Source: Bog-756 sp963734395
Lineage (GTDB): Bacteria; Actinomycetota; Acidimicrobiia; Acidimicrobiales; RAAP-2
Reading direction: 5' to 3'
DNA length: 64,000 nucleotides
Assembly: GCA_963734395.1 (NCBI GenBank)
Contig: CAVTGY010000007.1
Coordinates: forward strand, 620,001-684,000
In this document: piece after piece, positions 50,653-58,942 of the stretch
Numbering within the stretch: position 1 is the first letter of the stretch
How the letters are laid out: each line of letters opens with the position of its first letter
Notes under the pieces: model-generated
Databases searched by the model: none
Told to the model about the DNA's origin: nothing
The model's input: only the letters and a program-made list of their open reading frames with translations
Translations under genes and position numbers: made by a program

Positions 50653-51039
50653 TCAGGTGTCGTCGGACAACATGTTGGTGACCTGGGCCATATCGAAATA
50701 GTCGCGCCAGGCGCAGATCCGCCCGTCTCGGATCTCGAAGGCGCCCATGACCGGCAGCGGCGCTGTCTTCTCCCCGAGGGTGAACGTGTCCACTCGTTCG
50801 GTGAGCACCACGCTGCCTCGCACTGCCAGGTTCAGGATCGTGATCGTCGTGCTGTTGAACATGGCGAAGAATCCCGCCAGGAACGTCACCGCGGCGTCAA
50901 TTCCTACGGCAGGTTCCATCGGGATGTTGTGATAGACGACGTCGTCGGTGAGCAACAGGCGGAACGCTTCGGCGTCGTGTTTATCGAGGGCCAAGCACAG
51001 ATCGCGGACGATTCGCTCGGCATCGTTCGGGGCTTCCAT
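50653..51039 (-). CDS. Limonene-1,2-epoxide-hydrolase-like SnoaL-fold protein
   Basis: NTF2/SnoaL-like protein of 128 aa. EAPNDAERIVRDLCLALDKH and FRLLLTDDVVYHNIPMEPAV form the front of the cone fold. IRDGRICAWRDYFDMAQVTN has the Arg-Asp pair used by limonene epoxide hydrolases. ATG 51039 is chosen, with a GGGAGG ribosome site a few bases upstream, although the frame is open further up. It is divergent from the SRPBCC gene at 51167. Substrate is unknown; mycobacterial relatives act on cholesterol or epoxy lipids. Confidence 0.8.
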   Translation of the reverse strand: MEAPNDAERIVRDLCLALDKHDAEAFRLLLTDDVVYHNIPMEPAVGIDAAVTFLAGFFAMFNSTTITILNLAVRGSVVLTERVDTFTLGEKTAPLPVMGAFEIRDGRICAWRDYFDMAQVTNMLSDDT

Positions 51040-51154
51040 AGTGGATACCTCCCAGGTTGGATCAGGCCTTGCCGCCACCCTAGCCAAATCGGTGATGCCG
51101 TCGGCGGGCCGCCCGCGGGACTCGGGTCGCCGTACCCGGGTGTCACGTCGGTGG

Positions 51155-51160
51155 CAGAAT
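51155..51160 (+). promoter_or_regulatory. Possible leaderless -10 box for the SRPBCC gene
   Basis: CAGAAT, six bases, ATG 51167. It deviates from TANNNT at the first base, so it is weaker than the others. Confidence 0.25.
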
Positions 51161-51166
51161 GCGCAG

Positions 51167-51652
51167 ATGGCTATCGAGCGGATGGAAGTCCAACGCACCA
51201 TTCCAGCTGACCCGGCCAGTATCTTCCGAATGCTGTGTGATCCACGCGGACATGTAGCAATCGACAGCTCGGGGATGCTGATGAGCGCCACCGGCGAACC
51301 GGTGTCGGCGGTCGGCGATACGTTCGTCGTGCACATGGATCGTGAAGCCTTGAACGACTACCCACTGGGCCTCTACGACGTGACGGTGAGCATCATCACC
51401 TTGGTACCGGACCGCGAGATCGCATGGACGATTCTCGGTCAGATCAAACCGCAGATCGGCCATGTCTACGGCTACACACTGGCCCCTGTCGATGGCGGCA
51501 CGCTTGTCACCTCCTACTATGACTGGTCGACGATCGACCAGTCGTGGAAGGACGCCAATATCTTTCCGGTTATGTCCGAAGGAGCGCTGCGGGCAACCCT
51601 CGGGATTCTGGCGCGCACGGCGGTCGCCGGCGGCCTCGGCTCGCCTGCCTGA
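51167..51652 (+). CDS. SRPBCC-family (polyketide cyclase/dehydrase-like) protein
   Basis: START/SRPBCC-fold protein of 161 aa from ATG 51167. It opens AIERMEVQRTIPADPASIFR, the usual first strand and helix, with VTVSIITLVPDREIAWTILG in the beta sheet and SYYDWSTIDQSWKDANIFPV then a long C-terminal helix. The large cavity binds hydrophobic ligands. No catalytic residue is evident and no partner gene is obvious; the divergent neighbour is a limonene-epoxide-hydrolase-like protein, which also binds small hydrophobic molecules. Confidence 0.78.
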   Translation: MAIERMEVQRTIPADPASIFRMLCDPRGHVAIDSSGMLMSATGEPVSAVGDTFVVHMDREALNDYPLGLYDVTVSIITLVPDREIAWTILGQIKPQIGHVYGYTLAPVDGGTLVTSYYDWSTIDQSWKDANIFPVMSEGALRATLGILARTAVAGGLGSPA

Positions 51653-51670
51653 GGCGAGCACTGTTTCGCC

Positions 51671-52432
51671 GTGGTTGTCTCCCGCCTGGTCAAGCCGCGA
51701 ATCCTGGCCACCTCCGGCGGCTTCATAGCCGGCCCCGTGCAACAGTCGGTGCGGGTGGGCCGGATGGTCCTCGACGCCCTTGCCTCCACCGGAAAGACCC
51801 GACCTCGGGTTTGCCTGGTCCTCACCGCCAGCGGTGACGACGCTCGCTACTACGCAATCCTCTACGAGGCGTTCAATACGGCTGGATGCGACGTGTGCGA
51901 GCTCAAGGTCTTCCCTCAACCCTCCGCCGATCCCGACGAAAGACTGGGAGGTAGCGACATGGTGTGGGTGGGCGGTGGCTCGGTAGCCAATCTTCTCGCC
52001 CTGTGGGACCTCCACGGGGTGAGCCCCGCGATGCGCAGTGCGTGGGAGTCGGGAGTGATCATGAGCGGCGTTTCGGCAGGGAGTATCTGCTGGCATATCG
52101 GGGGGACCACAGACAGTTTCGGGCCGAGCCTGCGTGCAGTGACCAACGGTCTCGGAATGCTTCCCTTCGGCAACGGCGTCCACTACGACAGCGAATTGCA
52201 GCGCCGACCACTTCTCCACGAGCTGGTCGGCAACGGCACGCTGCCCCCGGTCTGCCTCGCTACCGACGACGGCGTCGGGATCTGGTACGAGGGCACGGCG
52301 CCGACTCAGGTGGTCAGTGACCGAGACGTCGATCCGGCCACCGGTTCTGCGGCTTACCTGGTGAAACGGACCGGCAACACGGTGGAAGAGACCAGGTTCG
52401 GCGTCGGCTCGGATCTCGGGGCTCAGATCTAG
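51671..52432 (+). CDS. Peptidase S51 (dipeptidase E-like/cyanophycinase-like)
   Basis: S51-family serine peptidase of 253 aa from GTG 51671. VKPRILATSGGFIAGPVQQS is the N-terminal strand; DMVWVGGGSVANLLALWDLH and IMSGVSAGSICWHIGGTTDS form the active site, where Ser in GVSAGS is the nucleophile. NGLGMLPFGNGVHYDSELQR includes the His-containing block. Members cleave Asp-X dipeptides or cyanophycin-like polymers. It follows the SRPBCC gene by 18 bases and is probably co-transcribed. The specific substrate cannot be read from sequence. Confidence 0.87.
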   Translation: MVVSRLVKPRILATSGGFIAGPVQQSVRVGRMVLDALASTGKTRPRVCLVLTASGDDARYYAILYEAFNTAGCDVCELKVFPQPSADPDERLGGSDMVWVGGGSVANLLALWDLHGVSPAMRSAWESGVIMSGVSAGSICWHIGGTTDSFGPSLRAVTNGLGMLPFGNGVHYDSELQRRPLLHELVGNGTLPPVCLATDDGVGIWYEGTAPTQVVSDRDVDPATGSAAYLVKRTGNTVEETRFGVGSDLGAQI

Positions 52433-52441
52433 GCCGCCGAG

Positions 52442-52918
52442 GTGGCCGACCACAAGCCCCCTCGGGTGGAAGGTGATGAGCGGGAAATACTGCTGTCACT
52501 CCTGCAGTACCAACGCCAGTCTCTTGTGCGCAAGGTGACCGGTGTCGACCAAGAAGCGGCGCAGCGGTCACCGGTGGCCAGCGGGACGACGCTCCTGTGG
52601 CTGGTCAAACATATGGCTCGCGCAGAGTCTGTCTGGATACTGCGACGTTTTGCCGGTCAGGACATCGACCCACCGGAGGACGCGGTGAACTCGAGCGACT
52701 CGCTCGGCTCCGCCGTCGGTGCCTATCGGGAAACGTGGCGTCAGGTCGATGCCGTGGTGGCCGCCGCCCCGGATCTCGATCAGGCCTGCCGGGAGCTCGG
52801 CGACGAAACTCCTGTCAACCTCCGCTGGGTCCTGACGCACCTGTTGGAGGAGACCGCCCGTCATGCCGGACACGCCGATATCCTCCGCGAGTTGATCGAC
52901 GGGTCCACCGGTCGGTAG
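52442..52918 (+). CDS. DinB/DUF664-family protein
   Basis: DinB-like four-helix protein of 158 aa from GTG 52442. EREILLSLLQYQRQSLVRKV is the first helix, GTTLLWLVKHMARAESVWIL holds the first metal-site His, and NLRWVLTHLLEETARHAGHA the other two His residues (L-x-H-L-x-E-x-x-R-H-A-G-H), the typical DUF664 pattern. Such proteins bind Zn or Ni; in thiol-rich actinobacteria many are thiol-S-transferases using mycothiol. Nine bases separate it from the peptidase gene. Confidence 0.85.
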   Translation: MADHKPPRVEGDEREILLSLLQYQRQSLVRKVTGVDQEAAQRSPVASGTTLLWLVKHMARAESVWILRRFAGQDIDPPEDAVNSSDSLGSAVGAYRETWRQVDAVVAAAPDLDQACRELGDETPVNLRWVLTHLLEETARHAGHADILRELIDGSTGR

Positions 52919-52971
52919 GCCTCAGGGTCCTTCCGTTGCCATCGCTCACCGATCCGGCCAGAATCTCCTCC

Positions 52972-53331
52972 ATGGAACCACTGGCCATCCACCATGTTTC
53001 GATCAACGTGCCTGACGTCGAATCGGGCATCGCCTTCTACACCGATGTGCTCGGGGGAACCCTGCGTCGGGACCGACCTGATTTGGGGGTGGCCGGCGCT
53101 TGGATCGATCTGGGCACACAGCAGGTCCACCTGATCGAGGCCCCCGTTCCCCGCAACCTCGGCCAGCACTTCGCCATCCGCTTCGGCGATCTGGATGCCG
53201 TGGTCGACGAGCTGCGCGCCCGGGGCATCGAGGTGGGCGACCCTGTCGGCGTCGGGGGCAATCGCCAGACCTTCGTGAACGATCCGGCGGGCAACGCGGT
53301 CGAGTTGCACCAGGTGGGCGCGGCCAGCTGA
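52972..53331 (+). CDS. VOC/glyoxalase-like small protein
   Basis: VOC-superfamily protein of 119 aa from ATG 52972. MEPLAIHHVSINVPDVESGI gives the first His ligand, AFYTDVLGGTLRRDRPDLGV the first beta-alpha loop, LGQHFAIRFGDLDAVVDELR the second module and NDPAGNAVELHQVGAAS the Glu ligand at the end. Short single-unit VOC proteins dimerise to form two metal sites. Function unknown; neighbours offer no pathway. It ends 33 bases before the tRNA-Pro on the other strand. Confidence 0.82.
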   Translation: MEPLAIHHVSINVPDVESGIAFYTDVLGGTLRRDRPDLGVAGAWIDLGTQQVHLIEAPVPRNLGQHFAIRFGDLDAVVDELRARGIEVGDPVGVGGNRQTFVNDPAGNAVELHQVGAAS

Positions 53332-53363
53332 GCGCCAACGGCGACTCGCCATAGCTCATCTGG

Positions 53364-53438
53364 TCGGGAAGGCGGGATTTGAACCCGCGACCTCCTGCTC
53401 CCAAAGCAGGCGCGCTAACCAAGCTGCGCTACTTCCCG
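53364..53438 (-). tRNA. tRNA-Pro (anticodon TGG)
   Basis: Reverse strand CGGGAAG acceptor pairs with CTTCCCG plus A. D-arm AGCGCAGCTTGGTTAGCGCG, anticodon arm CCTGCTTTGGGAGCAGG (loop TTTGGGA, anticodon TGG), T-arm CGGGTTCAAATCCCG. Confidence 0.95.
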
Positions 53439-53607
53439 GCGGCTCACACGCTGACCTGTCCAAGATGCACCTTCGCCATGGCTGGCGGCGGTCAACCCAC
53501 TCCAGCGTAGGCGACCCGGGTGTCCCGATCGTCCGGCGGCCGGCGGCCGGGTGGTTGCCGAGCACACCGGGCGAACCGGAGCGTTCCCCCTCGTGGGCAA
53601 CAGCGGA

Positions 53608-53613
53608 TAGCGT
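53608..53613 (+). promoter_or_regulatory. Leaderless-type -10 box for the Ppx/GppA gene
   Basis: TAGCGT, seven bases, GTG 53621. No ribosome site is visible. Confidence 0.35.
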
Positions 53614-53620
53614 CACGCCG

Positions 53621-54649
53621 GTGCCGACCGTGCGCGTTGCCGTCTTCGATCTCGGGAGCAGCTCTTTCCACCTGATGGTGGTCGACGCGTCGCGTGAGGG
53701 TCTGCTGATCCCGGTGCTGCGTCGCCGGTCCTTCCTCCACCTGGGGACCGAGGTCGCCCGCACCGGGGGTGTTCCGGCCGACCGGGCGGCCTCGGCCGTC
53801 CGTACCGTGCGCAGGCTGACCATGGCCTGCGAGGACGCCGGCGTCGACGTGGTGGTTGCGCTGGCCACCGCTGCGCTCCGAGACGCAGACAACGGGTCCC
53901 GACTCATCAACCGGCTGGAGCAGATCCTGGGTAGCCCGATCACGCTGTTGACCGGCGAAGAAGAGGCTCGGCTCTGCTTTCTCGGTCAACGGGCCGGGGT
54001 GTGGGTCGGACACGATCCCGTCCTCGGGCTCGACCTCGGAGGAGGCAGTCTCGAGGCCGGGATCGGCACCATCGACGAGGTGACCGACGTGGCCAGCGTG
54101 GCCCTTGGTACGGCGCGGTTGCGAGGCGAGCTGCGGACCCGCGAACTGCTCACCCGGGCCGACCAGGCGGCGATTGCCGAGGTGACCAGGACCCGCGCCG
54201 AGCCGATACGGGCCATGCTGGACCGCACCCCCGAGGCGGGGACCCGGGTGATCGCCAGCGGGGGAACGGTGCGAGCTCTGGCCCGGCTGGCCATGGGACT
54301 GCACCGGCCACAGAACAGCTCGGGCTCGGTCTCGACGCTGCAGGTCAATCAGGTGGAGATCCCGTCCGGCCAGCTGTTGGAGCTGGCGGATCGGTTGGCC
54401 ACCCTCGATCTCGACGCCCGGCTGGCCCTACCCGGCATCCAGACCCGACGGGCACCCCTCTTGCCCATCGGAGCGTTGGTGTTGTCGACGCTGGTAGAGA
54501 GCCTGGGGCTGCAGCGTCTGGTGGTAAGCGAGTGGGGACTCCGAGAGGGCGCGGTGATCGGCGCACTCGCCATTCGGGCTGAGCGGCCCAGGGCGCAACC
54601 ACCGACGCCGACAGAAGGGCGACTCCTGCCATCTGGCCATATGCAGTGA
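53621..54649 (+). CDS. Ppx/GppA exopolyphosphatase-family protein
   Basis: ASKHA-fold phosphatase of 342 aa. VRVAVFDLGSSSFHLMVVDA is phosphate-1, VVVALATAALRDADNGSRLI and ITLLTGEEEARLCFLGQRAG follow, VLGLDLGGGSLEAGIGTIDE is phosphate-2 with the catalytic Glu nearby, and IASGGTVRALARLAMGL is the adenosine-like motif. It would hydrolyse polyphosphate and possibly pppGpp, linking it to stress. The start is GTG 53621, matched by a TAGCGT box; an upstream frame opens at 53465 but has no coding signature. C-terminal HD domain of long Ppx forms is absent, as in actinobacterial short forms. Confidence 0.88.
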   Translation: MPTVRVAVFDLGSSSFHLMVVDASREGLLIPVLRRRSFLHLGTEVARTGGVPADRAASAVRTVRRLTMACEDAGVDVVVALATAALRDADNGSRLINRLEQILGSPITLLTGEEEARLCFLGQRAGVWVGHDPVLGLDLGGGSLEAGIGTIDEVTDVASVALGTARLRGELRTRELLTRADQAAIAEVTRTRAEPIRAMLDRTPEAGTRVIASGGTVRALARLAMGLHRPQNSSGSVSTLQVNQVEIPSGQLLELADRLATLDLDARLALPGIQTRRAPLLPIGALVLSTLVESLGLQRLVVSEWGLREGAVIGALAIRAERPRAQPPTPTEGRLLPSGHMQ

Positions 54650-54702
54650 CCGGATGGGTGAACCGGAAGGGGTGACCCCTCCCTCACGCCGATCGAGCCG
54701 GC

Positions 54703-54858
54703 TCAGACCTTCTTTTTGCCCAGAATGCGGTTCATGCCCGTCCCGCACACCGGGCACTTGCCCTTGGCAGACCGCCGGCCATTGGCCATCTCGACCTCTT
54801 CGCCGTCAAACTGCCGCTTCTCGCGGCACTTCACGCAATATCCCTCGTACGACGCCAT
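54703..54858 (-). CDS. DUF5679-like zinc-ribbon microprotein
   Basis: Protein of 51 aa, MASYEGYCVKCREKRQFDGE then EVEMANGRRSAKGKCPVCGT and GMNRILGKKKV. Two CxxC pairs (CVKC, CPVC) form a zinc ribbon. The pattern matches DUF5679, a small protein widely present in actinobacteria beside ppx or other genes. GAGGAGG before ATG 54858 is its ribosome site. It is too small for most gene predictions but the motif is unambiguous. Convergent with the Ppx gene. The function is unknown. Confidence 0.82.
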   Translation of the reverse strand: MASYEGYCVKCREKRQFDGEEVEMANGRRSAKGKCPVCGTGMNRILGKKKV

Positions 54859-55002
54859 GTGTCCTCCTCATGATTCGGGCCGTCAACGCCCGGTACTCGG
54901 TTTGACCGAACGTATCGGTCTGCGTCAACGGAAGGGGGGATGGCGGGCTTTACTGCTTGCAATAGTTAGCAATCCGCAGCTCGACCGGGCGGGCCGGAGG
55001 GC

Positions 55003-58000
55003 TCAGCCGGCGCTGTCGTTGGCGTCCAGGGGCCCTTGCTCGCCGGCGATCCTGGACATCATCCGCTCGACGTCCTCGGGAGGCAGCGGAGGGCTGAAGA
55101 AGTAGCCCTGGGCGGTGGTGCAGCCACGCTGGAGTAGTACCCGACTCTGGAGGGCGGTCTCGACGCCCTCGGCTACGCAGGCCAGTCCGAGGCGGTCGGC
55201 CATCGAGATGATCGCCGAGACCAACGTGTTGTTGTCTTCTTCGGGTCCGAGCACCTGGACGAACGACTGGTCGATCTTGAGCGTGCTGACCGGAAACGAG
55301 CCGATACGACTCATCGAGGAGTGCCCGGTGCCGAAGTCATCGATGCTGAACCGTACGCCCAGTCGGCGAAGCCGCTCGATGTTCTCCTTGGCGGGTCCCA
55401 AACGGTCCAGGACCACCCGCTCGGTGATCTCCAGCTCGAGCAATGACGGATCGATTCCGGTCTCCTCCAGGGCCCGGTCGATGTTGGCGAACAGGGCGGG
55501 ACTGGACAGATCGCGCGACGCCAGGTTGACCGAGATCCTCAAAGGACCGAGGCCGTGGTGGCGCCACACGCGGGCCTGGCGGCAGGCCTGCTCGAGTACC
55601 CAGGTGTCCAGGGCGACGATCAGGTCGTTCCGCTCGGCCATCGAGATGAACGAGTCGGGCTCGAGAACCCCGAACGTGGGGTGGCGCCAGCGGACGAGGG
55701 CCTCGACGCCGACCACCTGGGTCGTGCGCAAATCGACATACGGCTGGTACAGCACGAAGAACTCGTCGCGATCGAGGGCACGGACCAGGTCGGCCTGGAG
55801 GGTGCGCTCGTCGAAGACCACGGTCCCCGGTTGGGGTTTGACCGCCGAGCCGGCATACATCTCGAAGGCGTTTCGTCCGCGGCCCTTGGCACGGTACATG
55901 GCCTCGTCGGCCCGGCTGAGCAGTTCGTCGTAGGAATCGCCATGATCGGGAGCCATGGCGATCCCGATCGAGGCGGAGGTCTCCACCGGCTCGTTGCACA
56001 CCACGAACGGGGTGCCCAACGCCTCGAGGGAGCGCTGGGCCAGCTCGTCGATGGATTGCTGATCGGACAGACCGGGCAGAAGGATGGCGAACTCGTCTCC
56101 GCCGACCCTGGCCACGGTGTCTTGGCGGCGCACCGTGTCAACCAGACGCTGGCCCACCTGCCGGATCAGGTCGTCGCCGGCCGCGTGACCGAGGGTGTCG
56201 TTGACCGTCTTGAAGTGGTCGACGTCGACGAAGAACATGCAGACCGGCTCGCCGACCCGGCGCGACCTGACCAGCTCCTGTTCGACGCGGTCCTCGAACA
56301 GACGCCGGTTGGGAAGTCCGGTCAGCGCGTCGTGCCAGGCCATATGCGAGACCTTCTCCAGGAGCTCGAGGTTCTGGAGGGCGGTGGCGGCCTGGTCAGC
56401 CAAACCGGAGAGTCGTTCGTGGAGATCGGCATCGCGGATGGAGGCGGTCGATGCCTGTTGGTCGAAGTTGGCGGCGACCACACCGAAGAACGCCCGATTG
56501 GCGAAGAGCGGGGCGACCACCGAAGCGGAGATCTGGTACTGATCCAGCAGGTCCCGCAGAAACGGATCCTGGGTTGACCGGTCGAGGACCATCACTTCTT
56601 TGCGGTCGAACATCTGATCGACCAGTGGGGATGCGGTGCGGGCGTCGCTGATGCGTTCGGTCGCCCGATCGGATGGATCGTCGCCGGTTTGGGGGTCACT
56701 CCTACCGGGGGTGGTCCGCCGCAACGGTGGCCGGATCGGCACGATGTCCTTCGCTCCACCGGGGGGGTCGGTGCCATTGGACCACGCACGCAGCGCCAAC
56801 TGCTTGTTGGCGTGGTCCCACAGGAAGACCGTCGCCTGAGCGCAACCGGTGACCTCCGGTGCCGTGTCTGCCAGGAGCCGCACCAGTTCAGTCGGGGTGT
56901 TCACCCGTGAAAGGGCCTCGGAGAACGACAGGAGCGTGCGTGCGGTGGCGTCGCTCTGTCTGGCGTGGGTGAGCGCACTGAAGATGTCGAGCGCGGTGGC
57001 CGCGAACTCGGCGTGCATTCTGAGCACCCTGATCTCCGAGGATGTGCGGAGGTCCTCCGGGTCGCCGAACACGACCAGCCGACCGTACAGACGGCGGGGT
57101 GAAGCAATATCGATGATGATCCGTGTTCCACCCTCGTCGTCTGGATGTTCACGCCACATCTCAGCCGCCAGGATCTGAGCCTCATCCGACTCGAGTCCGC
57201 GATGGTGGAGTTGGATGGGTTCTCCGGGGCGAACCCGGATCATCAGGAGGTATCGATCAGCGCTCACCACCGAGTCCGACCGGGTGGCGATGCTGGCGAG
57301 CAGAGGGTCCGCGTCGTCACTCAAGAGCTCGGTGGCAGTGGCGATCGGACTCTCGAACAGGACGCTCATCCTGCCCAGCTCCGCCCGCAGTTCGTCAGCG
57401 ATGCGATCGGACGCGATGTCTCCCGACGGTTGGCGCAGCCTTCTCGTCCGCTCCCCGGTGGCCAGGTCCTCGTCGGCGGGATCGAACTCTCCGCCGGCGG
57501 GATCGAACTCCTCGTCGGCGGGATCGAACTCTCCGCCGCCGACGACCATGGAGGCTTCGTTCCCGTAGGTGCCGCTTCCCCCCAGTTCGGCAGTGGAGGG
57601 GTCCTCCCAGCTGAGTGCGTAGAGGCAGAAACGGCCGCCCCGAGCGCTGCACTCCGTCTCGCTGATCCAGGTTGGTCCCAGCCCGTAGAGCTCTGGGATC
57701 CGGGAGAGCAGTCCCCGGGTCATCTCACAGAGATGAGCGTGCCGGCTGGGCATCGATCGAGGGGTGACCCTGATCAGCGTGTGATCCGGGGCCACCTGCA
57801 GCGGTACCGCCTGTGACCGGGTTTCGAAGTGCTCGGCCAACACCTCGATGTGCTTGAAGGCCACCTCGGGGGAGCCGAGGGCCACCAGCCGCTCGGTGAA
57901 ACCGGTGTCACCAGGTGAGGCGAGGAGGCGTTCGCCGACGTGGAGCCCGACCGCTCCGTCCCCGGTAACCAGCGCTGCCGCATTGAACAGGGCAATGGTC

Positions 58001-58197
58001 TCCACCTGGGAGCTCCATGCATTGGAATCCCTGAGGTCGGAGAAGGACCGACCCTCGCCGGCCAGGGCCAGGGTCTGGGCCACGCCGACGTCGCCATTGC
58101 GGGCGTGCACCATGCCCACCAACACGTTGATCACCGTCCCGGAGACGTCACCGTGCCCCAGGGTGTCCCCAGTCGTCTCCTCAGCCTCGACGGTCAT
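55003..58197 (-). CDS. Sensor-GAF-GGDEF-EAL protein, 1064 aa
   Basis: Large cyclic-di-GMP enzyme. Residues about 1-205 form an N-terminal sensor ending in RGLLSRIPELYGLGPTWISE and TECSARGGRFCLYALSW, a V4R/HNOB-associated-like heme or ligand fold seen before actinobacterial GGDEF proteins. An acidic linker of repeated EFDPADE/EFDPAGG units follows. One or two GAF-like regions lie at about 280-610. GGDEF has HDALTGLPNRRLFEDRVEQE, VDVDHFKTVNDTLGHAAGDD and ARVGGDEFAILLPG; EAL has YQPYVDLRTTQVVGVEALVR, DDFGTGHSSMSRIG and VAEGVETALQSRVL. Both catalytic motifs are complete. Uninterrupted, divergent from the peroxidase gene. Confidence 0.88.
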   Translation of the reverse strand: MTVEAEETTGDTLGHGDVSGTVINVLVGMVHARNGDVGVAQTLALAGEGRSFSDLRDSNAWSSQVETIALFNAAALVTGDGAVGLHVGERLLASPGDTGFTERLVALGSPEVAFKHIEVLAEHFETRSQAVPLQVAPDHTLIRVTPRSMPSRHAHLCEMTRGLLSRIPELYGLGPTWISETECSARGGRFCLYALSWEDPSTAELGGSGTYGNEASMVVGGGEFDPADEEFDPAGGEFDPADEDLATGERTRRLRQPSGDIASDRIADELRAELGRMSVLFESPIATATELLSDDADPLLASIATRSDSVVSADRYLLMIRVRPGEPIQLHHRGLESDEAQILAAEMWREHPDDEGGTRIIIDIASPRRLYGRLVVFGDPEDLRTSSEIRVLRMHAEFAATALDIFSALTHARQSDATARTLLSFSEALSRVNTPTELVRLLADTAPEVTGCAQATVFLWDHANKQLALRAWSNGTDPPGGAKDIVPIRPPLRRTTPGRSDPQTGDDPSDRATERISDARTASPLVDQMFDRKEVMVLDRSTQDPFLRDLLDQYQISASVVAPLFANRAFFGVVAANFDQQASTASIRDADLHERLSGLADQAATALQNLELLEKVSHMAWHDALTGLPNRRLFEDRVEQELVRSRRVGEPVCMFFVDVDHFKTVNDTLGHAAGDDLIRQVGQRLVDTVRRQDTVARVGGDEFAILLPGLSDQQSIDELAQRSLEALGTPFVVCNEPVETSASIGIAMAPDHGDSYDELLSRADEAMYRAKGRGRNAFEMYAGSAVKPQPGTVVFDERTLQADLVRALDRDEFFVLYQPYVDLRTTQVVGVEALVRWRHPTFGVLEPDSFISMAERNDLIVALDTWVLEQACRQARVWRHHGLGPLRISVNLASRDLSSPALFANIDRALEETGIDPSLLELEITERVVLDRLGPAKENIERLRRLGVRFSIDDFGTGHSSMSRIGSFPVSTLKIDQSFVQVLGPEEDNNTLVSAIISMADRLGLACVAEGVETALQSRVLLQRGCTTAQGYFFSPPLPPEDVERMMSRIAGEQGPLDANDSAG
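57478..57545 (-). repeat. 24-bp in-frame repeats in the linker of the GGDEF/EAL gene
   Basis: Three tandem units of 24 bases encode EFDPADE/EFDPAGG-like octapeptides in the acidic linker. Differences are confined to two codons per unit. Slippage would change linker length by multiples of eight residues. Confidence 0.7.
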
Positions 58198-58373
58198 TGG
58201 TCGTCATTCAATCCCCGGCGCCGATGGCGCGCACCATTGCTGGATTTCACCTCCCGTATCTTCGACAATCCGGGGGGTTTCCTTAACCGGACGGGTGGCG
58301 ACCTCGCCCCGGACCGGATACCCGGAGGTGCTGTGCCTGCCGATCGGCCCGAACGGGCGGTGACCAGGCCATC

Positions 58374-58379
58374 TACAAT
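58374..58379 (+). promoter_or_regulatory. Leaderless-type -10 box for the glutathione-peroxidase gene
   Basis: TACAAT, six bases, ATG 58386. The best -10 of the set. Confidence 0.55.
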
Positions 58380-58385
58380 GAGGTC

Positions 58386-58874
58386 ATGGCGATCTACGAC
58401 CCTCCCCTGCACACCCTCGACGGAGCTTCGGCAACCCTCGGTGACTACCGGGGCAAGGAGCTGCTGGTGGTCAACGTGGCCTCGAAATGCGGCTTGACGC
58501 CGCAGTACGAGGGCCTCGAACGACTACAGAAGACCTACGGCGACCGTGGCTTCACCGTCGTCGGGTTCCCCTGCAACCAATTCGGAGAACAGGAACCGGG
58601 GAGTTCCGACGAGATCGCCACCTTCTGCTCGACGACCTATGGCGTCACCTTCCCCATGTTCGAGAAGGTCGAGGTCAACGGGGATGGCCGTCACCCGGTC
58701 TACGAAGAACTGACGGCATTCCCCGACGCCGACGGGGAAGCCGGTGACATCCAGTGGAACTTCGAGAAGTTCATCGTCTCGCCCACCGGTGAGATCATCA
58801 AGCGCTTCCGGCCGATGGTCGATCCGGAGGCTCCCGAGATGATCGATGCCATCGAGGCCAATCTGCCGGGCTGA
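58386..58874 (+). CDS. Glutathione-peroxidase-family (thioredoxin-dependent) peroxidase
   Basis: Thiol peroxidase of 162 aa. The fold's marks are YDPPLHTLDGASATLGDYRG, LLVVNVASKCGLTPQYEGLE (peroxidatic Cys in the CGLT loop), VVGFPCNQFGEQEPG (second Cys-containing loop) and IQWNFEKFIVSPTGEIIKRF with the Trp/Asn of the catalytic tetrad. It reduces peroxides with thioredoxin or mycothiol-type donors. Cys occupies the catalytic position rather than Sec. TACAAT six bases before ATG 58386 suggests a leaderless message. The gap 58198-58373 shows nothing else recognisable. Confidence 0.92.
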   Translation: MAIYDPPLHTLDGASATLGDYRGKELLVVNVASKCGLTPQYEGLERLQKTYGDRGFTVVGFPCNQFGEQEPGSSDEIATFCSTTYGVTFPMFEKVEVNGDGRHPVYEELTAFPDADGEAGDIQWNFEKFIVSPTGEIIKRFRPMVDPEAPEMIDAIEANLPG

Positions 58875-58942
58875 GGAGGCGAGGTCGCCCGTATCGGGTG
58901 TCTTGCCAGAGAGCCGCGGAGCAACCATGACCACCACGAGGG

